Shown: positions 4,476 to 12,631, numbered from the stretch's first letter. The stretch: DNA of 15,516 nucleotides from an uncultured Eubacteriales bacterium (GCA_934371135.1 CAKRNO010000029.1:1-15516), one strand, 5' to 3'. Program-made: numbers and translations. The notes: a model not told the origin generated them from the letters alone.

Positions 4476-5468
4476 GTGAAGATCGGCTCTCTTGTTTTCC
4501 CGCACGGGCTGTTTCTCGGCCCCATGGCGGGCTATACCGATTTTGCCATGCGCACCGTCTGCCGCGGGATGGGCGCCGAGGGGCTCGTCTCCGAGATGGT
4601 GAGCGCAAAGGCGGTCGTCTTTGCCGACCAGAAAACCGTCCCGCTCGCGCGGGTCACAAAAGAGGAGCTCCCCATCGCCGTCCAGCTTTTCGGGCACGAG
4701 CCCGAGGTGCTCGCCGAGGCGGCACGCATCGTCGCCGCCGGCGTCGGCGGGGGCACCCCGCCGAGCATGATCGACCTCAACATGGGGTGCCCCGTGCACA
4801 AGATCGTCTCGGGGGGAGACGGCTCTGCCCTGATGCGTGACCCCGCGCTCGTCGAACGCATCGTGCGCGCCGTGCGGGACGCGGTAAAGGTGCCAGTCAC
4901 GGTCAAGATCCGCCTCGGCTGGGACGACGCACACCGGAATGCCGCCGAGGTCGCCCGCGCGGCAGAGAGCGGCGGCGCCGACGCTGTCTTTGTCCACGGC
5001 AGAACGCGCACGCAGTTTTACGCGGGCACGGCAGACTACCGGGGCATCGGCGAGGTGGTGAAGGCGGTCGCCGTCCCCGTCATCGGTAACGGCGACGTGC
5101 GGGACGCGGAGAGCGCCGTGCGCCTGCTCCGCGAGAGCGGCTGCGCCGGCATCATGGTCGGGCGCGGCGCCGTCGGCAACCCCTTCCTCTTTCGCACCCT
5201 CTCGGCGCTCCTCGCGGGCGCACCCCTGCCCCCGCCCCCGACGGCGGAGGAAAAGTATGAGACGGCGGCGCGCCAGCTCGCCCTCGCCGCCCGCGACAAG
5301 GGGGAGAGCGTCGCCGTGCTCGAAGCGCGCAAGCACCTCGGCGAGTACCTCCGCGGCGTCCGCGGCGGGAGCGCCGCCCGGGCGGATATCTTCCGTGCCG
5401 AAACCGCTGCCGATATGCTCCGGATCCTCCGGTCGGCGCTCTCCCTCCCCGCGGAGCCGCGGGACTAA
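4476..5468 (+). CDS. dusB: tRNA-dihydrouridine synthase (DusB type)
   Basis: This FMN enzyme uses NADPH to reduce specific uridines in the tRNA D-loop to dihydrouridine. At 330 aa its length is normal. The TIM barrel begins with GPMAGYTDFAMR (residues 15-26). The catalytic cysteine is in DLNMGCPVHKIV (Cys105). KIRLGWDD holds the conserved lysine, VHGRTRTQFYAG the tRNA/FMN-contacting histidine and arginine, and IGNGDV and IMVGRGAVGNPF the phosphate-binding loops. The C-terminal helical domain contains LEARKHLGEYLRG. The start is GTG at 4476, set by AAAGGAGG at 4462-4469; no ATG fits. It has its own promoter and terminator and is not clustered with ntrC/fis-type partners. DusB is preferred over DusA/C on overall pattern. 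Confidence 0.94.
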   Translation: MKIGSLVFPHGLFLGPMAGYTDFAMRTVCRGMGAEGLVSEMVSAKAVVFADQKTVPLARVTKEELPIAVQLFGHEPEVLAEAARIVAAGVGGGTPPSMIDLNMGCPVHKIVSGGDGSALMRDPALVERIVRAVRDAVKVPVTVKIRLGWDDAHRNAAEVARAAESGGADAVFVHGRTRTQFYAGTADYRGIGEVVKAVAVPVIGNGDVRDAESAVRLLRESGCAGIMVGRGAVGNPFLFRTLSALLAGAPLPPPPTAEEKYETAARQLALAARDKGESVAVLEARKHLGEYLRGVRGGSAARADIFRAETAADMLRILRSALSLPAEPRD

Positions 5469-5494
5469 AAACGCCGGCAGCATCTATAACAGCA

Positions 5495-5545
5495 GCGCGG
5501 CGCCCGAAAAACCGGGCGCCGCGCCGTTTCTGTTTTCTTTTTGTT
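5495..5545 (+). terminator. dusB terminator
   Basis: A 12-pair perfect GC stem (5495-5506 with 5513-5524), 6-nt loop, followed by a T-rich tail (TTTCTGTTTTCTTTTTG). It lies between the convergent dusB and nrdG. Confidence 0.9.
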
Positions 5546-5608
5546 TCTGTTGCGATTGAGCCCGCATCAGGTCTTTTGCGGAGCCGATGCGCCCCGGGCG
5601 GGGGCGCG

Positions 5609-6154
5609 TCAGCGCCCGCCCGACATCCGCTCCGGTAGCCGGTAGAGCACGGGTGCCCCCGCCGCGAGCGAGGCTTTTGCATCCAGCACCCGTTGATTGG
5701 AGGAGCCGCGGAACACGAGAGAGATATCCGCGAGAGCGCCGACAAAGCGCCCGTCCACCAGCACATCCAGGTTTTCGAGGAGCCGCCGCGTCAACGGCGT
5801 CACGCACCGGGCGGTGCCCCCCGTGAGCTCCTCAAAGGTAAAGCCGGAGTAGCACCAGATGTCCTTTTCGGGCAGCTCGCGCCGCACGCGTTCGACGAGC
5901 GAGAGGAGCGCCGCCTGGTTCTCGGGTTCAAAGGGCTCGCCCCCGAGCAGGGTCAGCCCCCGGATATAGCCGGGGCGGAGCGCGTCGAGGAGCTCCCTCT
6001 CCGTTTCCCCGGTATAGGGCGTGCCGTAGCCGAAATCCCACGCGACCTCGTTGAAGCAGCCGGGGCACCGGTGGCGGCACCCCGAGACGAACAGCGAGAC
6101 GCGCACGCCGACGCCGTTCGCAATATCGTATTTCTTGATGGTGGCGATGTTCAT
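5609..6154 (-). CDS. nrdG: Anaerobic ribonucleotide reductase activating enzyme
   Basis: A radical-SAM enzyme that uses a [4Fe-4S] cluster and S-adenosylmethionine to place the glycyl radical on NrdD. It has 181 aa, within the usual 150-220 range. The cluster motif CRHRCPGC gives Cys26, Cys30 and Cys33 in the CxxxCxxC spacing. LTLLGGEPFEPEN carries the GGEP SAM-contacting motif, and DVLVDGRF is typical of NrdG. The last 25 or so residues after RGSSNQR are a short extension. Its ATG overlaps the nrdD stop as TGATG, so the two are translationally coupled and share the nrdD promoter. No separate binding site is needed. The assignment is secure. Confidence 0.95.
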   Translation of the reverse strand: MNIATIKKYDIANGVGVRVSLFVSGCRHRCPGCFNEVAWDFGYGTPYTGETERELLDALRPGYIRGLTLLGGEPFEPENQAALLSLVERVRRELPEKDIWCYSGFTFEELTGGTARCVTPLTRRLLENLDVLVDGRFVGALADISLVFRGSSNQRVLDAKASLAAGAPVLYRLPERMSGGR

Positions 6155-8331
6155 CAGAGGTGCAGGACTCTTTCCTTGATCTCCTGCGTTCTGCCCTGGT
6201 TCCAGAACTGCGTGCCGATGTAGCCGCAGGTGCGCCGCGCGACGTTCATGCGGCTCTGGTCACGGTTGCCGCACTTCGGGCACTCCCAGACCAGCTTGCC
6301 CTCGTCGTCGGTGACGATGCGGATCTCGCCGTCGTAGCCGCACACCTGGCAGTAGTCGCTCTTGGTATTGAGCTCGGCGTACATGATGTGGTCGTAGATG
6401 AAGTGCATGACGGACAGCACCGCGTCGATGTTGTTCGACATATTCGGCACCTCCACATAGGAGATGGCGCCCCCGGGCGAGAGAGCCTGGAACTTCGCCT
6501 CCAGAGCGAGCTTGTCAAACGCGTCGATGGGCTCCGTCACATGGACGTGATAGCTGTTGGTGATATAGTTCTTGTCCGTCACGCCGGGCACAACCCCGAA
6601 GCGCTTCTGCAGGCACTTCGCAAACTTGTAGGTCGTGCTCTCGAGCGGCGTGCCGTAGATCGAGTAGTCGATGTTTTCCGCCGCTTTCCACTTTGCGGTG
6701 TACTCGTTGAGCTTCTTCATGATGGCGAGCCCCAGCGCCTCGCCCTCCGGCTCGGTCAGCTTCTTGCCGATGAGGGAGTAGACACATTCCCAGAGCCCGG
6801 CATACCCGAGCGAGAGGGTGGAATACCCGCCGTGCAGGTAGCGGTCGATGGTCTCGCCTTTCTTGAGGCGCGCGAGCGCGCCGTGCTGCCAGAGGATCGG
6901 CGCCGCGTCCGAGAGCGTACCCGTCAGGCGCTCATGCCGGCACTGGAGCGCGCGGTGACAGAGCTCCATGCGCTCGTCGAACACCTCCCAGAAGCGGTTG
7001 AGGTCATGATCCGCCGAGAGCCCGATGTCCACCAGGTTGACGGTGACGACCCCCTGGTTGAAGCGCCCGTAATATTTCGGCTTGCCGTCCTCGTCCACAT
7101 ACGGGGTGAGGAAACTGCGGCAGCCCATGCAGGTGTAGCAGTGCCCCTCGCCGTTCTTGTCGATCTTGTTCTGCAGCATGATCTTCTCGGAGATGTAGTC
7201 CGGCACCATGCGCTTTGCGGTGCACTCCGCCGCGAGGCGGGTGAGGTAGAAGTAGGGCGTGCCCTCCTCCACATTATCTTCTTCCAGAACGTAAATGAGT
7301 TTCGGGAAAGCGGGCGTGACCCACACGCCGTCCTCGTTCTTGACCCCCTGGTGCCGCTGGCGGAGCGTCTCCTCGATAATCATGGCGAGGTCCGCCTTTT
7401 CGCGCTCGTCCCGCGCCTCGTTGAGGTACATGAAGACGGTCACAAAGGGCGCCTGCCCGTTGGTGGTCATGAGCGTCACGACCTGGTACTGGATGGTCTG
7501 CACGCCGCGGCGGATCTCCTCGCGGAGCCGCGTCTCAACGATCTTCGAGAGCGTTTCTTCATCCGGCTCGACCCCGAGGCTCGCCGCCTCCTCGCGCGCA
7601 CTCTCACGGATCTTGCGGCGGGAGATATCGACGAACGGCGCGAGGTGCGTCAGGCTGATGGACTGCCCGCCGTACTGGTTGCTCGCCACCTGCGCGATGA
7701 TCTGCGTCGCGATGTTGCAGGCGGTGGAGAAGCTGTGCGGCTTCTCGATCTTCGTCCCGCTGATGACGGTGCCGTTCTGCAGCATATCCTCGAGGTTGAC
7801 GAGGTCGCAGTTGTGCATGTGCTGGGCGAAATAGTCCGAGTCATGGAAATGGATGAGCCCCTCGTTGTGCGCCTTCACGATATCGGCGGGGAGCAGGATG
7901 CGGTCGGTCAGGTCGCGGCTGACCTCGCCCGCCATGTAGTCGCGCTGGACGGAGTTGACGGTCGGGTTCTTGTTGGAGTTCTCCTGTTTGACCTCCTCAT
8001 TATTACACTCAATAAGAGAGAGGATGCGGTCGTCCGTCGTATTCTTCTTACGGGCGAGAGAACGGATATAGCGGTACTTGATATAGTTCCGCGCCACATC
8101 GAACGCGCCGTGCCGCATGATCTGCCCCTCGACGGCGTCCTGGATCTCCTCCACCCCGAGCGCGCGACCTATCCCCTCTCCGAGGTGGCGGACATAGCGC
8201 TCGATCTCCTCGATGGCAGCGTCGGAGAGGCGGTCCTCCACCGGCACGGTCTCGTTGGCTTTACGGATGGCGGTACAGATCTTTGATCCGTCGTAGGCGG
8301 CTTGCGCGCCGCTGCGTTTGATGATGTTCAT
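6154..8331 (-). CDS. nrdD: Anaerobic ribonucleoside-triphosphate reductase (class III)
   Basis: The oxygen-sensitive glycyl-radical enzyme that reduces NTPs to dNTPs for DNA synthesis without oxygen. It has 725 aa, full length. Residues 1-95 form an ATP-cone (starting MNIIKRSGAQAAYDGSKI), the site of dATP activity control. The barrel holds CYTCMGCRSF, with Cys404 a candidate thiyl radical residue. Near the C-terminus lies a four-cysteine zinc site, Cys661/Cys664 (CQVC) and Cys684/Cys687 (CPKC). The glycyl radical loop RTCGYIG follows at 700-706, Gly703 being the expected radical site. AAGGAG precedes the ATG at 8331. It is transcribed first in an operon with nrdG and lies under two NrdR boxes. 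All key residues are present. Confidence 0.97.
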   Translation of the reverse strand: MNIIKRSGAQAAYDGSKICTAIRKANETVPVEDRLSDAAIEEIERYVRHLGEGIGRALGVEEIQDAVEGQIMRHGAFDVARNYIKYRYIRSLARKKNTTDDRILSLIECNNEEVKQENSNKNPTVNSVQRDYMAGEVSRDLTDRILLPADIVKAHNEGLIHFHDSDYFAQHMHNCDLVNLEDMLQNGTVISGTKIEKPHSFSTACNIATQIIAQVASNQYGGQSISLTHLAPFVDISRRKIRESAREEAASLGVEPDEETLSKIVETRLREEIRRGVQTIQYQVVTLMTTNGQAPFVTVFMYLNEARDEREKADLAMIIEETLRQRHQGVKNEDGVWVTPAFPKLIYVLEEDNVEEGTPYFYLTRLAAECTAKRMVPDYISEKIMLQNKIDKNGEGHCYTCMGCRSFLTPYVDEDGKPKYYGRFNQGVVTVNLVDIGLSADHDLNRFWEVFDERMELCHRALQCRHERLTGTLSDAAPILWQHGALARLKKGETIDRYLHGGYSTLSLGYAGLWECVYSLIGKKLTEPEGEALGLAIMKKLNEYTAKWKAAENIDYSIYGTPLESTTYKFAKCLQKRFGVVPGVTDKNYITNSYHVHVTEPIDAFDKLALEAKFQALSPGGAISYVEVPNMSNNIDAVLSVMHFIYDHIMYAELNTKSDYCQVCGYDGEIRIVTDDEGKLVWECPKCGNRDQSRMNVARRTCGYIGTQFWNQGRTQEIKERVLHL

Positions 8332-8365
8332 AGCTTTTCTCCTTGATGCTTATCGGGTGTGAGAT

Positions 8366-8394
8366 ATTGTAACACGCGCCCGCTCCTTTTGCAA
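8366..8394 (-). promoter_or_regulatory. nrdDG promoter
   Basis: On the minus strand TTGCAA (8394-8389), 17 bp, TACAAT (8371-8366). The start would be near 8359, with a leader of about 28 nt. A second possible -35, TTGACA at 8435-8430, lies between the NrdR boxes but lacks a good -10. Confidence 0.75.
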
Positions 8395-8411
8395 GAGTAA
8401 ACGACAAAATC

Positions 8412-8427
8412 CCACAATATTTAGTGT
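8412..8427. promoter_or_regulatory. NrdR box, proximal
   Basis: CCACAATATTTAGTGT matches the NrdR consensus ACACWATATATWGTGT at 14 of 16 positions by eye. NrdR is the zinc-finger/ATP-cone repressor of ribonucleotide reductase genes. It lies upstream of the nrdDG -35 box. Confidence 0.8.
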
Positions 8428-8443
8428 TTTGTCAAAAGTCCCG

Positions 8444-8459
8444 GCACTAAATATAGTGA
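8444..8459. promoter_or_regulatory. NrdR box, distal
   Basis: GCACTAAATATAGTGA matches the consensus at 13 of 16 positions. It starts 32 bp from the proximal box, about three helical turns, the usual spacing of paired NrdR boxes. This places both on one face of the DNA. Confidence 0.8.
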
Positions 8460-8735
8460 TTTTTCACAGATTGCACCATTTGCCCCGATTGGTAAATAAA
8501 GGGCGCTCCGACATCGGCGTTCCGGCGCGTTTCCGGGCACCCTGCCGTGCGGCGCGTTCGATTGCCTGCGCGCGCCGCACGCCGCCCCCGTCCAGCGGGC
8601 ACCCCGGTGGTGCCGTTTTGCCACCGTCATATTTTGCAGAAATCTGTCGCCGTCCGCCGTCGTGCCGCCGCCGCTTTCCCTCGCCGCCGCTCTCCTGCAT
8701 ACCGCAGGTTGAGCAACTTGGTTCTCCCCTGCCTC
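8460..8735. other. Gene-free, C-rich spacer
   Basis: This stretch between the nrd control region and the HAD promoter shows no gene I can support. A 78-codon minus-strand frame has no start signal and a low-complexity Arg/Gly/Ala composition typical of chance frames in GC-rich DNA. I see no RNA family or repeat. Confidence 0.45.
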
Positions 8736-8765
8736 TTGATTTCCCGCCCCCGCGCGTGCTACAAT
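8736..8765 (+). promoter_or_regulatory. Promoter of the HAD-DUF2264 operon
   Basis: TTGATT (8736-8741), an 18-bp spacer and TACAAT (8760-8765), with TGC directly before the -10 box (extended -10). The start would be near 8772, leaving a leader of about 20 nt that contains GGAGG. Confidence 0.75.
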
Positions 8766-8792
8766 AAGGACAGCAAAATCGGAGGTTTTTTC

Positions 8793-9497
8793 ATGAAGCG
8801 GGTCGTGCTTTTGGATCTGGATGATACGCTGCTCGATTTCGGGCAGGCAGAGCGTGTCGCGATGCGGCGGGTGCTCGGTGAAAACGGGCTGCCCTCGGAT
8901 GACGCGACGCTCGCGCTGTACAGCGGCATCAACGACGCCTACTGGAAGCGGTTTGAGCGCGGGGAGATTGACCGCCGTGAGGTGCTGGTCGGCCGTTTCC
9001 GCGATTTTCTCGTACAGATGGGCGCCGCCGGGCTCGACCCGGAGACCGTGCAGGACCGCTACGAGACCCTGCTCTCGGAGGGGCATTGGTTCGTCCCGGG
9101 GGCAGAGGCACTGCTGGGGACCCTCGCCCCGGCGTATGATCTTTACCTCGCCTCCAACGGCACCGAACGGGTGCAGATGGGCAGGCTGAAAAGCGCGGGC
9201 ATCCTCCCCGCTTTCCGCGGGCTGTTCCTCTCGGAGCGCATCGGTGCGGCGAAGCCGAGCCGTGCCTTTTTCGACGCGGTGTTCGCATCGCTCGGGGAAG
9301 AACGCCGCAGGGGTGCCGTCATGGTCGGGGACAGCCTCTCGTCCGACATCCGCGGCGGTATCGACGCCGGGCTCATCACCGTCTGGTTCAACCCGCGCGG
9401 TAAGACCGCAGACGGTGCGACCGTACCCGACAAGATCATCCGTGACCTCGGAGAGCTGCCCGGTTATCTTGGCTCCCTGCCGTCTATCGAACACTGA
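8793..9497 (+). CDS. yjjG: HAD-superfamily hydrolase, YjjG-like nucleotidase
   Basis: A phosphatase of the haloacid dehalogenase fold, 234 aa, cytoplasmic. Motif I is DLDDTLLDF, with the nucleophile Asp and acid/base Asp at residues 8 and 10. Motif II is LASNGTE, motif III the lysine of AAKPSRAFF, and motif IV VGDSLSSDIRGG. The helical cap between residues 16 and 90 is C1-type. ASNGTERVQMGRLKSAGI and LSERIGAAKPS resemble the YjjG group, which removes phosphate from non-canonical pyrimidine nucleotides; a sugar-phosphate phosphatase is the main alternative. The start at 8793 has GGAGG at 8781-8785; upstream in-frame codons are out because the promoter lies there. DUF2264 follows after 24 bp, so they are co-transcribed. 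The fold is certain and the substrate is inferred. Confidence 0.87.
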   Translation: MKRVVLLDLDDTLLDFGQAERVAMRRVLGENGLPSDDATLALYSGINDAYWKRFERGEIDRREVLVGRFRDFLVQMGAAGLDPETVQDRYETLLSEGHWFVPGAEALLGTLAPAYDLYLASNGTERVQMGRLKSAGILPAFRGLFLSERIGAAKPSRAFFDAVFASLGEERRRGAVMVGDSLSSDIRGGIDAGLITVWFNPRGKTADGATVPDKIIRDLGELPGYLGSLPSIEH

Positions 9498-9521
9498 AAC
9501 CAACCGGAAAGGATTGCCGTT

Positions 9522-11258
9522 ATGACAAACGATTTCCCCTTCACGCTCTCGTCCCGGGCGGACTACGCCGCCCTCGTCCGGCGCCTCGCCGAGCCGACCC
9601 GCCCCTTCTTCTCCCCGTCGGGGGCGCGCCTGCTCAATCTGACAAACGGCGCGCACTATACCCGCGTCGCGCAGGAAAATGAGGGCTGTATGCGCATCCT
9701 CTGGGGGCTGTTCCCGCTCTGGGGCGGCGACCGCCGCGAGACCTTCTTCCGCGACGTCTACCGCAATACCTTCCGCGCGGGGACCGACCCCGCGAGCCCC
9801 GAGTACTGGGGGGAAAACATGGTGGACCGCGACCAGCGCTTCGTTGAGTACGCCACCATCGGCTGCGGGCTGCTGCTCGCGCCGGACGCCATCCTCGGCG
9901 GACTCACGGACGGGGAGCGCGATAACGTCTTCCGCTATGTGGACCTCATCAACCACCGCGAGCTCTGCAACAACAACTGGCTGTTCTTCCGCGTCCTCGC
10001 GAACTGCGGGCTGAAAAAGAACGGCTTCCCCTACGATGCCGCCCGGATGGAGGAGGATCTTGCGGCAATTGAGCGCGACTACCTCGGCGACGGCTGGTAT
10101 TGCGACGGCGAGGGCAGTACCCAGCGCGACTATTACGTCGCCTTTGCCTTCCATTTCTATTCGCTCCTGTATGCAAAGACCATGGGGGACGAGGACCCGG
10201 AGCGTGCCGCGCGCTTCCGCGCGCGGGCGAGACGCTTTGCCGAGGATTTCATCTACTTCTTTGATAAGGACGGTGCATCCGTCGCGTTCGGGCGGTCGCA
10301 GACCTACCGCTTCGCCCAGGTGGCGTTTTTCTCCGCGCTCGTCTTTGCCGGGGAGGAGGCACTGCCGTGGGGCGTCATCAAGGGGATCATCAACCGCAAC
10401 CTGCGCTACTTCCTCTCCCTGCCGATCTTTGACACGGCGGGGCTGCTCTCGGTCGGCTACGGCTACCCCGACCTCGTGATGTCGGAGCACTATAACGGCT
10501 CGGGCGCGCCCTATTGGGCGTTCAAGGCGTTTCTGCTGCTCGCCGCCCCCGGGGATCATCCGTATTTCGCCGCCGGGGAGCTGCCCTACCCGGCGCTCGC
10601 CGGGACGCGGGTCCTGCCGCATTTCGGTGCCCTCGCGCAGAAGACCGAGACGGATACCGTCCTGCTCGGCGTCGGGCAGTGCGGCGGCAACTGGCTGCCG
10701 CACGGTGCCGAAAAATACACCAAATTTGCCTATTCGGCGCATTTCGCCTTCTCCACCCCGCGCGGGGACAGCGCCCTGCCGCTCGCGGCGCCGGACAGTA
10801 TGCTCGCTTTTGAATACATGGACACCTTTTTCGTCCGGCGGCGTAACCTTTCCTTTACCGTCGGGGAGCATGAGGTCACGAGCGTCTGGTCCCCCTTCCC
10901 GGGTGTGACGGTCAGGACGGTCCTCACCCCCATGGGCGACGGGCATCTCCGCCGCCACGAGATCACCTCGGAGGGCATCACCTGCCGCGCCTATGACTGC
11001 GGCTTCTCCGTCCCGCGTGACGACGAAAACCTGAACGAGACGGCGCTCGCGACCGAGACGGTCTCGCAGATCACCACCCCCCGGGCACGGGAGACGGTGG
11101 AGTGCCGATGCGGCGGCGGCGCCCCCGGCTGTGTCGTCACCACGACGAACAGCAACATTGTCGCCCCGCGCACCTACCTGCCCTATATCCTCTATGAGGT
11201 AAAGCCCGGCAAAACGGTTGTCGAGACCTTCGTCGCCGCCGCGTGGCTCGCGGACTGA
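9522..11258 (+). CDS. DUF2264 family protein, probable carbohydrate-active enzyme
   Basis: A 578-aa protein without signal peptide, so probably cytoplasmic. Residues 1-360 form an all-helical domain with family blocks such as AHYTRVAQENEGCMRILWGL, YWGENMVDRDQRFVE, NNNWLFFRVL, DGWYCDGEGSTQRDYY and SEHYNGSGAPYWAFKAF. These are rich in aromatic and acidic residues, as in alpha/alpha-barrel polysaccharide lyases and unsaturated glucuronyl hydrolases. Residues 370-578 are predicted beta-rich. I recall DUF2264 proteins in polysaccharide-use loci and some linked to glucuronidase activity, but that link is from memory and not shown here. AAAGGA lies 9 bases before the ATG. It is second in an operon with the HAD phosphatase. 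Being cytoplasmic, it would act on imported oligosaccharides. The family call is firm and the substrate unknown. Confidence 0.85.
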   Translation: MTNDFPFTLSSRADYAALVRRLAEPTRPFFSPSGARLLNLTNGAHYTRVAQENEGCMRILWGLFPLWGGDRRETFFRDVYRNTFRAGTDPASPEYWGENMVDRDQRFVEYATIGCGLLLAPDAILGGLTDGERDNVFRYVDLINHRELCNNNWLFFRVLANCGLKKNGFPYDAARMEEDLAAIERDYLGDGWYCDGEGSTQRDYYVAFAFHFYSLLYAKTMGDEDPERAARFRARARRFAEDFIYFFDKDGASVAFGRSQTYRFAQVAFFSALVFAGEEALPWGVIKGIINRNLRYFLSLPIFDTAGLLSVGYGYPDLVMSEHYNGSGAPYWAFKAFLLLAAPGDHPYFAAGELPYPALAGTRVLPHFGALAQKTETDTVLLGVGQCGGNWLPHGAEKYTKFAYSAHFAFSTPRGDSALPLAAPDSMLAFEYMDTFFVRRRNLSFTVGEHEVTSVWSPFPGVTVRTVLTPMGDGHLRRHEITSEGITCRAYDCGFSVPRDDENLNETALATETVSQITTPRARETVECRCGGGAPGCVVTTTNSNIVAPRTYLPYILYEVKPGKTVVETFVAAAWLAD

Positions 11259-11460
11259 AGCCCGGAGACAGGCGCCGCCCTGTGGCGGTGCTATCCCGTT
11301 CCCCCGGTTTCCCGTTCCCCTGTTTCTCCCGTATGTATCTCTGTATCTCCCGTTCCCCGGGGGGGCAGCCTCTGCCCCCGCACAAAATAACCGCCGGTGC
11401 GTGACTGAAAGCCGCGGCGGCGGGCGATACTGACAAAAACAAAATGACAAGGCGGAGCCT
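11259..11460. other. Intergenic region with two hairpins and TCCCGTTCCC repeats
   Basis: Hairpins lie at 11272-11291 (8 pairs with one G-T) and 11361-11379 (8 perfect pairs, loop CCT). Neither has a T-tract. TCCCGTTCCC occurs at 11294, 11310 and 11348. No clear sigma-A promoter for the dehydrogenase was found, so its promoter is either weak or further upstream. Confidence 0.4.
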
Positions 11461-12492
11461 ATGAAAATCGCTTTTTTCGACACAAAGCCCTATGACAGAC
11501 CCGCATTCGAGCGCGAGGGCGCGGCAGCGGGAATACGTTTCAAATTCTTCGAGACCAAGCTGACGGCAGACACCGCCGAGCTCGCGCGCGGGTACGACGG
11601 CGTATGCTGTTTTGTGAACGACACGGTGGACAGCGCGTGCATCGACCGCCTCGTCGAGGGCGGGTGCCGCATGGTGGCGCTGCGCTGCGCCGGCTTCAAC
11701 AACGTGGACACGCGCTATGCGTTCGGCAGAATCCATGTGTTCCGCGTCCCCGCCTACTCCCCCTATGCCGTCGCGGAGCACGCGATGGCGATGCTCCTGA
11801 CCTCCGTCCGACGCATCCATAAGGCGTACATCCGCACGCGGGACTTCAATTTCAGTCTGAACAACATGACCGGCTTCGATCTGCACGGCAAGACGGTCGG
11901 CGTCGTCGGTACGGGTAAGATAGGGCGGGTGTTCATCGACATCTGCCGCGGCTTCGGGATGCGGGTCATCGCCTACGACAAGTTCCCCGCCGAGGGGGCG
12001 GGCATCGATTATGTGCCGCTCGACACGCTGTTCCGCGAGAGCGACATCATCTCGCTCCACTGCCCGCTGACGGAGGAAACCCGCCACATGATCGGTATGG
12101 ACACGCTCGATCGGCTGAAGCGGGGCGTCGTCATCGTCAACACCTCACGCGGCGCACTCATTGACTCGGAGGCGTTGCTCACGGGTATCAAACAGCGGAA
12201 GATCGGCGCCGCCTGCCTCGACGTCTACGAGGAGGAGTCGGACATCTTCTTCGAGGACTTCTCGGGGCACATCGTCGAGGACGATACCCTCGCGCGGCTC
12301 ATCTCCATGCCGAACGTCATCGTCACCTCGCACCAGGCGTTCCTGACCGAGGAGGCGCTCGCCAACATTGCCGAGACGACCGTCAGGAACCTCCTCGACT
12401 TCGAGGCGACCGGCGGCTCGCCGAACGAGCTCTGCTACCACTGCGGCAAGACGGATGACTGCCGCCAGGGCCGCCGCACCAAGTGCTTTTAA
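11461..12492 (+). CDS. ldhA: D-lactate dehydrogenase (D-2-hydroxyacid dehydrogenase family)
   Basis: It reduces pyruvate to D-lactate with NADH, recycling NAD in fermentation; cytoplasmic. It has 343 aa. The Rossmann motif is VGVVGTGKIGRVF (residues 146-158), followed by Asp of AYDKFP at the NAD-specific strand end. The catalytic triad is Arg230 (NTSRGALID), Glu259 (DVYEEES) and His291 (SHQAF), with the same 29 and 32 residue gaps as known D-LDHs. LRCAGFNNVD, AYSPYAVAEHA and FFEDFSGHI are typical of D-LDH rather than other 2-hydroxyacid dehydrogenases. The C-terminal tail after residue 322 carries four cysteines (325, 328, 334, 342) and a histidine, an addition to the basic fold. The binding site AAGGCGGAG is modest. 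It is a single gene; no Rex site was recognised. Confidence 0.93.
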   Translation: MKIAFFDTKPYDRPAFEREGAAAGIRFKFFETKLTADTAELARGYDGVCCFVNDTVDSACIDRLVEGGCRMVALRCAGFNNVDTRYAFGRIHVFRVPAYSPYAVAEHAMAMLLTSVRRIHKAYIRTRDFNFSLNNMTGFDLHGKTVGVVGTGKIGRVFIDICRGFGMRVIAYDKFPAEGAGIDYVPLDTLFRESDIISLHCPLTEETRHMIGMDTLDRLKRGVVIVNTSRGALIDSEALLTGIKQRKIGAACLDVYEEESDIFFEDFSGHIVEDDTLARLISMPNVIVTSHQAFLTEEALANIAETTVRNLLDFEATGGSPNELCYHCGKTDDCRQGRRTKCF

Positions 12493-12518
12493 ACGCCGGG
12501 CGTCCGATACGGTTTATA

Positions 12519-12588
12519 TATGATGCGGGGGAGTGCCTTTTTGAGGGAAAGGCTATGATGCGGGGGAGTGCCTTTTTGAGGAAAAGGC
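12519..12588 (+). repeat. 35-bp tandem direct repeat, two units
   Basis: Units 12519-12553 and 12554-12588 (TATGATGCGGGGGAGTGCCT onward) differ at one base. Only the second unit is followed by the complementary arm, giving the 17-pair hairpin at 12560-12598. The first unit could compete for the same arm. Confidence 0.8.
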
Positions 12589-12631
12589 ACTCCCCCGCGC
12601 CCCCTCTCCAAAACCTTTTTGGAGGTTTTTT
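12560..12631 (+). terminator. Double hairpin terminator for ldhA
   Basis: A 17-pair perfect stem (12560-12576 with 12582-12598) is followed by a second stem, CTCCAAAA (12606-12613) with TTTTGGAG (12617-12624), and GTTTTTTG. The second has the full intrinsic terminator form. It is part of the dispersed repeat seen again at 15403. Confidence 0.75.

Noticed and set aside
6160..8286. 708-codon plus-strand frame opposite nrdD
   Set aside because: It is a mirror of nrdD caused by GC-rich codon use, has low-complexity Asp/Val/Leu/Arg content, and nrdD is unambiguous.
8464..8700. 78-codon minus-strand frame between nrdD and the HAD gene
   Set aside because: Arg/Gly/Ala-rich with no binding site; a chance frame in GC-rich spacer DNA.
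8421..11483. 1020-codon minus-strand frame opposite the HAD and DUF2264 genes
   Set aside because: No recognisable domain, no binding site, and both plus-strand genes have full motifs, promoter and spacing.
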